NCBI GenBank assembly: GCA_934277615.1
Contig: CAKQUV010000003.1
Location: 73,548 to 137,547, forward strand
DNA: 64,000 bases
From: an uncultured Clostridia bacterium
Lineage (GTDB): Bacteria; Bacillota; Clostridia; Christensenellales; CAG-917
Direction of reading: 5' to 3'
Part shown: piece by piece, positions 31,733 to 38,714 of the stretch
How the letters are laid out: each line of letters begins with the position of its first letter
Numbering within the stretch: the stretch's first letter is position 1
The notes under the pieces: generated by a model
Database searches by the model: none
Told to the model about the DNA's origin: nothing
What the model saw: the letters and a program-made list of their open reading frames with translations, nothing else
Program-made: the position numbers and the translations under genes

Positions 31733-33277
31733 ATGGCAAAGAAAAAATACGGCGGTTACAAAAATCTTCACGAGGACAAAACGGGTTTGCTCAAACACCG
31801 TGAATGGCGTGGTTTCAAGGACACTCTCGTCGATTATTGGCGTTGGCTTGTAACTTGGAAAGACATGGTAGTAATGGTTCTCAAAAACCCGATTGCGGTT
31901 GTCAAAGGGCTTTGGCGCTATCGTTGGATGGCGACGTATCTTTCCACTCCTGCGTTCGTGGATCGCCACACCGAAGGCTTGCGCGGACCGCAACTTCTCA
32001 TGACGCACCTTCATTTCAATATGATTGTTAAGCACGCAACGGGGCTTATCCTCACGGCGTTCGAAGCGGACGAAAAGATGTTCCCAAAGAACAAAAAGAG
32101 CAAAAAACTCGTCTGCATCGACGAGCTTATTCCCGTTGAGTTTATCGCAGGATTCCCCAATCTCAAAGCGTACCCGATGCAAACCATGCCTATCTTCCTT
32201 TCGAGCATGGTTGATCAACTCGTCGTGCCTCCTTATCTCGACGCAATCGAGAGCTTTGGCGTGCCGGCGGACGTTTGCCCTCTTCCCAGCGCAGAGGCAG
32301 GCGTGTGCGTTGAAGACGATTATCCCAAGCTCGGCACTTGTATGATCACCTGCAATATGCCTTGCGACGGATCCATTATGACGACAACCTTTCAGGACAG
32401 ATATTTCAGACTTCCCACACACGTGTACAACGTGCCTTTGAGATATAAGGGAGAGGACGTTCAGGAATACGCCGTCGAGGAAATCAAGGAAATGATAAAA
32501 TTTGTGGAAGATCAGACGGGAGAAAAGTTTGATTGGGACGCATTTATCAAGGCTCTTGAAAGATACAATAAGCAACTCGATTTCGAATTGCAAAAGTGGG
32601 AAGTAAACAAGACCAAGTATCCGCAAATGACGGGCGCGACGTTCTGGCTTTACAGACTTTATTACTATCACCTTTCCGGCGGTTTCGACAAGAGATTCCT
32701 CAAAGTCGATAAGAAAGTCAACAAGATTATGCTCAAAGCGTACGAGAAGAAAACTCCCGCGAGCAAGGAAATGCGCCATAGAGCAATCGTGTGGAGTTGC
32801 CCTGCAAACTATTATACGTCTTTTGCAAACTGGCTTGAAAACTGCTGGGGCATCAACGTGGTTATGGATATGGAAACTATGATTTCCTATCTCAAATTCC
32901 GCACAGATACGCACGAGCACGCTTTGCAAGACCTTGCAAAGACTTATCAACGCGCAACTATGCGTACTCACACCAAAGGCGGTTACGCCAACGTGCTCAA
33001 CGAGTGCTGGCGCGTTGCGGAAGAGTACAACGTCGATACCATTATCATGTACGACCAGATTTCATGCAAAGGTATGGACGGACTTGTCGGTATCTTCGAC
33101 GAGCAAGCGCGCGAGAGAGGGTACAACTTCATTTGGGTGCAACAAGACCTTATGGACAGCAGAACAATATCCAGACGCGATATGCGTGAGCAGGTCAACA
33201 AGTATATGACCACGGTTTTGCAAGAAAAACCGATTGACGAAAGTCTCCTGGACTTCGACGACACACAAGCGTGGTAA
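31733..33277 (+). CDS. 2-hydroxyacyl-CoA dehydratase/BcrB-like subunit, large
   Basis: A 514-residue partner of the preceding protein, longer than the usual 380-440 residues because of an N-terminal region of about 110 residues before the family core. Family-like segments are LVCIDELIPVEFIAG, CNMPCDGSIMTTT near 207, AIVWSCPANYY near 350, the DQISCKG region near 442 and WVQQDL near 470. Cysteines in CNMPC, SCP and SCKG may bind the cluster. ATG 31733 is 3 bp after the previous stop. The substrate is not identifiable: no CoA-transferase, Etf or acyl-CoA dehydrogenase gene is nearby. Confidence 0.78.
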   Translation: MAKKKYGGYKNLHEDKTGLLKHREWRGFKDTLVDYWRWLVTWKDMVVMVLKNPIAVVKGLWRYRWMATYLSTPAFVDRHTEGLRGPQLLMTHLHFNMIVKHATGLILTAFEADEKMFPKNKKSKKLVCIDELIPVEFIAGFPNLKAYPMQTMPIFLSSMVDQLVVPPYLDAIESFGVPADVCPLPSAEAGVCVEDDYPKLGTCMITCNMPCDGSIMTTTFQDRYFRLPTHVYNVPLRYKGEDVQEYAVEEIKEMIKFVEDQTGEKFDWDAFIKALERYNKQLDFELQKWEVNKTKYPQMTGATFWLYRLYYYHLSGGFDKRFLKVDKKVNKIMLKAYEKKTPASKEMRHRAIVWSCPANYYTSFANWLENCWGINVVMDMETMISYLKFRTDTHEHALQDLAKTYQRATMRTHTKGGYANVLNECWRVAEEYNVDTIIMYDQISCKGMDGLVGIFDEQARERGYNFIWVQQDLMDSRTISRRDMREQVNKYMTTVLQEKPIDESLLDFDDTQAW

Positions 33278-33306
33278 TTTAAAATAATAAAAGGTAGGAT
33301 ACTATT

Positions 33307-34107
33307 ATGAAATATTTTGGCGGATGCGACGTAGGATCAACCTACACCAAAGCAGTTATATTGGATGAAAACGGAAAGATGGTTGCAGATACCACCATCA
33401 AGAGCAAAATCAACGCGGCGCTCTCTGCAGAGGCTGCCATGACGGAAGTAGTTAACGCCGTTCCCGAACTCAAGGGCGACGTTAAAAACCTCACATACCT
33501 CGTCGGTACGGGTTACGGCCGTAACAAGGTTGCAACTGCAGACGAAAACATATCCGAAATCTCTTGCCACGCAATGGGCGTACACGTTACGGATCCGAGC
33601 GTCAAGGCAATCATCGATATCGGCGGACAGGACATCAAGGGTATCGCAATCGACACGGACGGTACTGTCAAAAACTTTGCAATGAACGACAAGTGCGCGG
33701 CAGGTACGGGCAGATTCTTTGAGGCTATGGCAAGATCTTTCGAGATGTCCCTCAGCGACTTCTCCAAGCTCTCCCTCAAAGCAAAGAACGTCATCCCCAT
33801 CTCCGCACAATGCACGGTTTTTGCAGAGTCAGAGGTCATCTCGCTCGTCGGCGAAGGCAAGCCTATGGACGAAATCGCAGCAGGCATCGAGATGTCCGTT
33901 GCAAAGAGATGTTTCGTTATGGCAAAGAAAGCGGGCGCAACGGATAGCATCACGCTTACGGGCGGCTGCGCAAAGAACGACGGCTTGAAACAAGCAATAG
34001 AGCAAGTGCTTAAAATCAAGGTTATAGAGCTCAAGACCGATCCGCAACTTATGGGTGCGCTCGGCGCGGCGGAATACGCAAGACAAAAGGGCTTGGCAAA
34101 GGCGTAA
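33307..34107 (+). CDS. 2-hydroxyacyl-CoA dehydratase activase (HgdC-like ATPase)
   Basis: A 266-residue ASKHA-fold ATPase of the BadF/BadG/BcrA/HgdC family. DVGSTYTKAV binds phosphate, DIGGQDIKGI is the second phosphate loop, and TLTGGCAKN lies near the C-terminus. Cys130 (CAAGTG) and Cys169 (QCTVFAESE) are 39 residues apart, exactly the spacing of the two Cys that share the [4Fe-4S] cluster across the HgdC dimer. It uses ATP to push an electron onto the dehydratase at very low potential, so it is oxygen-sensitive. ATG 33307 follows GGTAGGA, 29 bp after the large subunit. Confidence 0.92.
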   Translation: MKYFGGCDVGSTYTKAVILDENGKMVADTTIKSKINAALSAEAAMTEVVNAVPELKGDVKNLTYLVGTGYGRNKVATADENISEISCHAMGVHVTDPSVKAIIDIGGQDIKGIAIDTDGTVKNFAMNDKCAAGTGRFFEAMARSFEMSLSDFSKLSLKAKNVIPISAQCTVFAESEVISLVGEGKPMDEIAAGIEMSVAKRCFVMAKKAGATDSITLTGGCAKNDGLKQAIEQVLKIKVIELKTDPQLMGALGAAEYARQKGLAKA

Positions 34108-34117
34108 GGAGGCAAAT

Positions 34118-34318
34118 ATGATATCAACGGCATTGTCCGCACTCGGCGGAGGCGCAATCGCAGGTATAGTGCTAGGCAGTATTGCAGGATTACTGTTGCT
34201 GTTCTTCCTCGTTACCTTTACGATTTATTGGTTCAACCTTGACATGAAGTTCATTTATTGGTTTTACAATAAAATGAAAAAGCACTACGACCATATGGAA
34301 AGACAAAGAAGGCTGTAA
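34118..34318 (+). CDS. Small membrane protein linked to the dehydratase operon
   Basis: A 66-residue protein with one long hydrophobic segment (about residues 10-40, Gly/Ala/Ile/Leu-rich then Phe-rich) and a basic C-terminal tail containing several Lys, Arg and His residues. It has no cysteine and no lipobox. ATG 34118 follows TAAGGAGG, 10 bp after the activase stop, so it is clearly co-translated. The function is unknown; it may tether the dehydratase or activase to the membrane or act as a small channel-like accessory. Confidence 0.7.
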   Translation: MISTALSALGGGAIAGIVLGSIAGLLLLFFLVTFTIYWFNLDMKFIYWFYNKMKKHYDHMERQRRL

Positions 34319-34321
34319 GTT

Positions 34322-34350
34322 AAAAAGCAAGGCAAATTGCCTTGCTTTTT
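34322..34350 (+). terminator. Intrinsic terminator
   Basis: A 14-bp perfect inverted repeat with AAAAAGCAAGGC at the left and a T-rich right end closes the dehydratase operon. It could work in both directions. Confidence 0.85.
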
Positions 34351-34407
34351 CAATAGAACGGATTGGGCTATCGCATAGCGCCAATTTAATTAATCGCAAA
34401 TCGCATA

Positions 34408-34436
34408 TTGAATATTTTGTGATTGAGGGTTATAAT
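34408..34436 (+). promoter_or_regulatory. Promoter of the YhhN-family gene
   Basis: TTGAAT (34408-34413) and TATAAT (34431-34436), spacer 17 bp. Confidence 0.65.
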
Positions 34437-34471
34437 ATTTTCGTAAACAATCCAAAACGGAGGGGAAAATT

Positions 34472-35245
34472 ATGTTACCGTATTTTTTGTTTGTAGTGGG
34501 CATGGTTATGCTCGTGCTGTTTTTGATTGCAAGAGATAAAAAATCTTCTATGCTCGCTATAATTTTAAAGACCGTAACTTCGCTCTTTTTCATTGCAACG
34601 GGACTTGCCGCAATGGTGGAAAACGGCGTTGCCAACGACCTTGGCAAGATTGCTTTGCCGTGCGCGCTCGTGTTGATGGGACTCGTGCTCGGTATGGTGG
34701 GGGATATCACTCTTGATTTCAAGATTTACTTCAAGGGCTTGGAAGGCGAATACGCCAATGCAGGGAAGGACAAAGACAGCATGATGTATTTCGGTATGCT
34801 CGCATTCGGCATCGGGCACGTGCTTTATATCACGTCTATGGCAATTCGTTTCCCGGGTGCTGAAATGAACGTGCTTTGGTCCGCGCTCGTGTCGCTCGGT
34901 GTGGTTGCGGTTATGTTCGTCGTGTGCATATTCGCACTCAAAATGCAGTTTGGAAAATTCCTCGTGCCCAGCATAATCTATGCGTTCTTGCTCTGCTGGT
35001 TTGTCGTGATGTCCGCAATGTACGTGAAACCTGCAAACGCTTCTACTTCCTCAATCGTGTTGCTCGTCGGCTCAATACTCTTCGTAGTGTCGGATATGGT
35101 GCTTTCCATGACCTACTTCAGCAAGCCTGCCGATTATGAAAAACAAGGCGCACTCAATCCCGAATCTCGCCTTATGATAGTAGTCAATCACGTTACCTAT
35201 TATCTTGCGCAATTCCTCATCGCTTTGTCTTTGCTCTTCATCTGA
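34472..35245 (+). CDS. YhhN/TMEM86-family membrane protein (lysoplasmalogenase-like)
   Basis: A 257-residue integral membrane protein with about eight hydrophobic helices. The YhhN family signature is visible as GMVGDITLD near residue 76, GHVLYI near 113 and SDMVLSMTYF near 210; the acidic residues within the membrane are conserved in the family. Some animal and bacterial members hydrolyse the vinyl ether bond of lysoplasmalogens. Anaerobic Clostridia often contain plasmalogens, which makes that activity plausible here but unproven. ATG 34472 follows GGAGGGG. It is monocistronic, with its own promoter and terminator. Confidence 0.78.
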   Translation: MLPYFLFVVGMVMLVLFLIARDKKSSMLAIILKTVTSLFFIATGLAAMVENGVANDLGKIALPCALVLMGLVLGMVGDITLDFKIYFKGLEGEYANAGKDKDSMMYFGMLAFGIGHVLYITSMAIRFPGAEMNVLWSALVSLGVVAVMFVVCIFALKMQFGKFLVPSIIYAFLLCWFVVMSAMYVKPANASTSSIVLLVGSILFVVSDMVLSMTYFSKPADYEKQGALNPESRLMIVVNHVTYYLAQFLIALSLLFI

Positions 35246-35285
35246 AACGATTGCGAAAGCAAGCAAGGATTGTAAAAAACAACCT

Positions 35286-35324
35286 AAAAAGGCAGATAAA
35301 ATCAATTTTTTATCTGCCTTTTTA
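35286..35324 (+). terminator. Intrinsic terminator
   Basis: AAAAAGGCAGATAAAA pairs with TTTTATCTGCCTTTTT around a 6-nt loop, giving a strong hairpin with a T run. Its symmetry would also stop transcription from the opposite strand gene that ends at 35411. Confidence 0.88.
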
Positions 35325-35410
35325 TATAATTTTTTTGTTAAAAATGGTGTTTTTTTGTGTTTTTTCGTACTTTTTATGTCAGTTTCAAGAGGCTTTGGGT
35401 TTGAGATTTG

Positions 35411-36151
35411 CTATTTTACGATTTCGCCGTTGCGCGCGGATTGATAGATTATCCAGTATCCGCCGTCGCCCACGGGGAGCCATACGCAAGCGTTCTTGAG
35501 TTCTTTGGGCGGCTCGGCTTTCGAGGGCGACGGCACGCCGTAGCATATAAACGACGGCTCCTCCTCGTTGAAAAGCACGCCCACGACGTAGTAGCCGTCC
35601 TTTACGTCCACGTGTACCCATTCGGAATTTGGAACGGCGTCGCAAAGCGCGTCCTCGCGCGGATAGCACACAAACATTTCGTCGATTTGCGGTTTGACTG
35701 CATAATAGAAGTTGTTGCCGTCGTACTTTGTCCACTCGCTCATTACAAGCACGTCGTCGAGGGAAGGTTCTTCCTTTTCGGATGCTTGAACGGTGCGCTC
35801 TTTTGCTTTGTCTATGCTCTTTTTTAATGTGTCGCGCTTGTTGCTTTCGTCGATTTTTGCAAGCGCTTTGCTCTTGGATATATTGCCTCCGAACATTGTC
35901 AACGAACTTGACCTGACTACGCAACCATAATCGTCTTTTGCACAAAACGGCACTTCAAACGCCGTATTGGTGTCGTTAAGTTTGATTTTTGCGATATTCT
36001 CGCCCACGATATAAAGCGTTGCGTTGCTCGGACGGAAGTCTAGATTGCAGTTGCCTTTGATATAATCCGTCTTGCCGACCACGCTTTGAAGCTTGACTAA
36101 GCCTTTGTGTCCGCCGCCGGTAAGCACCACGATTTCTTTTTTGTTGTCCAT
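35411..36151 (-). CDS. Uncharacterised cytoplasmic protein with two-part architecture
   Basis: A 246-residue protein without signal peptide or membrane segment. Residues about 5-100 look like a beta-rich domain with a GGGHKGLVKL opening and a LDFRPSNATLYIVG segment. A charged helical linker (about 100-140, Lys/Glu-rich) follows, then a second beta-type domain (about 140-246) with many Tyr and Trp residues and repeated DxYYxVG-like turns. I do not recognise either domain. ATG 36151 is chosen since GAGGTGA is correctly placed; the longer frame upstream has no such site. The gene is divergent from the MBL-fold gene. Confidence 0.6.
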   Translation of the reverse strand: MDNKKEIVVLTGGGHKGLVKLQSVVGKTDYIKGNCNLDFRPSNATLYIVGENIAKIKLNDTNTAFEVPFCAKDDYGCVVRSSSLTMFGGNISKSKALAKIDESNKRDTLKKSIDKAKERTVQASEKEEPSLDDVLVMSEWTKYDGNNFYYAVKPQIDEMFVCYPREDALCDAVPNSEWVHVDVKDGYYVVGVLFNEEEPSFICYGVPSPSKAEPPKELKNACVWLPVGDGGYWIIYQSARNGEIVK

Positions 36152-36162
36152 ATCTTCACCTC

Positions 36163-36191
36163 GTATAAAGGTATGCCTCGGCGTTGGTAAA
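36163..36191 (-). promoter_or_regulatory. Possible promoter of the uncharacterised gene
   Basis: On the minus strand TTTACC (36186-36191) and TTATAC (36163-36168) are 17 bp apart; the -10 is a weak match. Confidence 0.4.
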
Positions 36192-36217
36192 AATGAGGAT
36201 ATTTTTTGATTTACGTC

Positions 36218-36246
36218 TTGAAAAATCGCGCATTTCGAGATATATT
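36218..36246 (+). promoter_or_regulatory. Promoter of the MBL-fold hydrolase gene
   Basis: TTGAAA (36218-36223) and TATATT (36241-36246), spacer 17 bp; the leader is about 11 nt long and holds the AGGAG site. Confidence 0.7.
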
Positions 36247-36263
36247 GAATGTAGGAGAATATT

Positions 36264-37088
36264 ATGGGAAAAAGAGTTATGCGCACGGACTATCCCGTGC
36301 AAGAGATTGCAAAAGATACCTATAAAATAAGCGACTTCGGCATCGCCAACTGCTATTTGCTTGTTGGACAGGAAAAGGCGTTGCTTATCGATTGCGGACT
36401 CGGAATCGGCGATATAAAAGGTTGCGTTGAACATATCACGGACAAACCGCTTATAGTTGTTGGCACGCACGGACATGTCGACCACGTCGGCGGCGACGGC
36501 GCGTTTGACGAGATATATCTGCATACGCTCGATACCGGGCGCAATTATCGTTTTCAGATAGGCAAAACGTTGCGCAGGTTGTTTTTGGCGGCGAGCAAAG
36601 GCGTAGCGGATAAATCCATAAAATCCAAAGACCTCGTTATATACAAAAAACGTCCGCGCGTTATAGGAATAGAGGACGGGCACGTCTTTTCGCTCGGCGG
36701 AAGGGATGTGAAAGTCGTTCATTCCACAGGACATACGCTCGGAAGCATTTTGCTGATTGACGACAATACAAAAATCGCATTTGTGGGCGACAATATGAGC
36801 CCGTCGCTTTGGCTGTTTTTGCCGCACGCCTCGACTGTTGAAGAGTGGATTGAAAGTGCGCAAAGAATAAGAGAATTGGCTAACGAATACAGGATATTCT
36901 GGGGGCACGAGGGCGGCGAGTTGACAACGACGCTTATAGACCGCAACATTCAACTTGCAAAAGAGATACTTGCAAAATACAAGCGCAACAGGCACGTGTT
37001 TTATGTCAAATTTTATCCTTGCAACGACAGAGTGAACGGCAGTATCGTTTTCAGATTGGCAAGGATTTTTAAAAAGAAAAAGAAATAA
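36264..37088 (+). CDS. Metallo-beta-lactamase-fold hydrolase
   Basis: A 274-residue cytoplasmic protein of the MBL superfamily. The metal-binding motif THGHVDHVGG (HxHxDH) is near residue 73, HSTGHTLGS near 153 supplies the third-site His, VGDNMS near 174 the bridging Asp, and WGHEGG near 213 the last His. Families with this arrangement include glyoxalase II-like hydrolases and other thioesterases; the exact substrate is unknown. The C-terminus ends in a run of Lys. ATG 36264 follows TAGGAG. It stands alone between divergent and convergent neighbours. Confidence 0.82.
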   Translation: MGKRVMRTDYPVQEIAKDTYKISDFGIANCYLLVGQEKALLIDCGLGIGDIKGCVEHITDKPLIVVGTHGHVDHVGGDGAFDEIYLHTLDTGRNYRFQIGKTLRRLFLAASKGVADKSIKSKDLVIYKKRPRVIGIEDGHVFSLGGRDVKVVHSTGHTLGSILLIDDNTKIAFVGDNMSPSLWLFLPHASTVEEWIESAQRIRELANEYRIFWGHEGGELTTTLIDRNIQLAKEILAKYKRNRHVFYVKFYPCNDRVNGSIVFRLARIFKKKKK

Positions 37089-37171
37089 ACCGTGTTCAAA
37101 AATCGCACAAAGACGGCACGTACAGTGCAAAAATGTGCGGAAAAAGCGCTAAAAACATGCAAAAAACATAT

Positions 37172-37200
37172 AAAAAAGCGTCCCCTAAGGACGCTTTTCT
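37172..37200. terminator. Bidirectional terminator
   Basis: GCGTCC (37178-37183) and GGACGC (37189-37194) are flanked by A and T tracts on both sides. It lies between the convergent MBL-fold and amidohydrolase genes. Confidence 0.85.
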
Positions 37201-37232
37201 TGCGATGATTTGAGCCTTTAATACGGATTTTA

Positions 37233-38519
37233 TCAATACATATGCTTGTCGAGTTCTTCTTCGACATAAGCGTATTTTTTGACTTTGGGATTTTTGACGA
37301 TTTTGCCGCGGAGGACGACCATTTTGGGATTGCGCAAATTTTCGATGTTTTCAAGAGGATTGCCATCGACCACCATAAAGTCTGCGGATTTGCCTTTTTC
37401 CACGCTGCCCGTGATATCGTCTATTTGCGCTATTTGGGCATTGACCATAGTTGCGGTGTGTATTGCCATAGCGTTGCTTGCGCCGAGGTACTTATGGAAG
37501 TACATAAGTTCGCGCCACATATCGTAATGTGTTACGAACGGGCAAGCGGTGTCTGTGCCAAGCCCCACGGGGATGCCGTTGTCAAGGCAGGTCTTTGCGC
37601 ATTGAAGCATACCTTCAAATACCACTTCGCTGTTGATGCGGTGAAGTTCCGTTCCGCCGGATTTTTCGGGAGGGAAGAAACAAAGCGGAATGACGGGGGA
37701 TATGGTGAGGATATGCGCGGAGCCGTTCTTTTTGAAAAGCTCGATTTCGTGATCGGTTACTCTTCCGCCGTGTTCGATTGTATCAACGCCGCCTTCTAGC
37801 GCAACGGTTACGCCTTGCGGACTTTCTACGTGCGCAGCAACCTTGAATCCGAGTTTGTGCGCCTCGTCGCAACATGCTTTGACGATGTCGGGAGACATGC
37901 GCAGAACGCCCGGTTCGCCTTTTTCTTTTGCGTCGAGGATTCCGCCCGTTATCATGAGTTTGATGAGGTCGGGTTTTGTCTTTGCGATTTCGTCAACGAT
38001 TCTCGCGCCGTCCTCGGGGTTTTTCGCCTCGTAGGCGAGAAGTCCTGCCATATGACCGTCTTTGACGGATACAGCCATATTGGAAGCGAGAATGCGGGGA
38101 GCCTTGATTTTGCCTGCCGCGCCGTTATCCCTGATTGCGGAATCGATGTCGTCAAGACCGCCCACCGTACGTATTGTCGTTACGCCCGACATAAGTTCGG
38201 TTTTTGCGTAAGCGGCGCACATTTTGTAGACGATATACTTGGTGAACTTGTGGCTCATAAGCTTGCGGACGGTTTCCTTATTTTGTTTTTTTGTGTCGCG
38301 AGGCATGCCGCTTCCGGGGAGGTGTACGTGCATATTGATAAGTCCCGGCAAGAGATACTTGCCTTGCAAATCCACGGTTTTGAGCCCTGCGAGTTTTGCC
38401 TTGTCGTCGGTGATGTCGGCAATCTTGCCGTTTTCCACTATGACGGACTTGCCCGTGATGACGTCCTCATCGAGCTTTCCCGTGATAATATTTGCGTTTA
38501 TGATTGCATATTTATCCAT
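37233..38519 (-). CDS. Amidohydrolase family protein (imidazolonepropionase/prolidase-like)
   Basis: A 428-residue TIM-barrel metal-dependent hydrolase. The N-terminal GKYLLPGLINMHVHLPG gives the HxH pair near residue 61. Lys in DLIKLMITGG near 186, His in VAAHVES near 226, IEHGG near 246 and the GTDTACP Asp near 322 complete the metal site. The C-terminal GSVEKGKSADFMVVDGNPLENI is typical of the imidazolonepropionase-like branch, which includes Xaa-Pro and cyclic-amide hydrolases. Substrate unknown. ATG 38519 follows AAAGGAG. It has no signal peptide and is alone on this strand before the ATPase gene. Confidence 0.85.
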   Translation of the reverse strand: MDKYAIINANIITGKLDEDVITGKSVIVENGKIADITDDKAKLAGLKTVDLQGKYLLPGLINMHVHLPGSGMPRDTKKQNKETVRKLMSHKFTKYIVYKMCAAYAKTELMSGVTTIRTVGGLDDIDSAIRDNGAAGKIKAPRILASNMAVSVKDGHMAGLLAYEAKNPEDGARIVDEIAKTKPDLIKLMITGGILDAKEKGEPGVLRMSPDIVKACCDEAHKLGFKVAAHVESPQGVTVALEGGVDTIEHGGRVTDHEIELFKKNGSAHILTISPVIPLCFFPPEKSGGTELHRINSEVVFEGMLQCAKTCLDNGIPVGLGTDTACPFVTHYDMWRELMYFHKYLGASNAMAIHTATMVNAQIAQIDDITGSVEKGKSADFMVVDGNPLENIENLRNPKMVVLRGKIVKNPKVKKYAYVEEELDKHMY

Positions 38520-38659
38520 AATCCGCTCCTTTTTGCATAGATAACTTGTTTTATTATGAATATAATATACCCGTTTTGCCAAATTGGGAACTGTTTTTTG
38601 TATCGCAAAGCGCAAAATGTGCCGCTTTGATTTGCAAATTGCCAAATCAAAAAGGACAT

Positions 38660-38694
38660 AAAAAATCCGCCGCCTGTTGTCTAAGGTGGCGGAT
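38660..38694 (-). terminator. Terminator of the P-type ATPase gene
   Basis: On the minus strand ATCCGCC (38694-38688) pairs with GGCGGAT (38671-38665), followed by a run of six T. Confidence 0.85.
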
Positions 38695-38714
38695 AGTGTT
38701 TGTCGATTGCGCGA

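Noticed and set aside
31346..32971. Very long minus-strand open frame (541 codons) across the dehydratase genes
   Set aside because: Similar long antisense frames occur opposite several well-identified genes (for example 408-1550, 4390-5640, 44175-45602, 47307-48716). They follow from codon bias and lack ribosome-binding sites and protein-family features.
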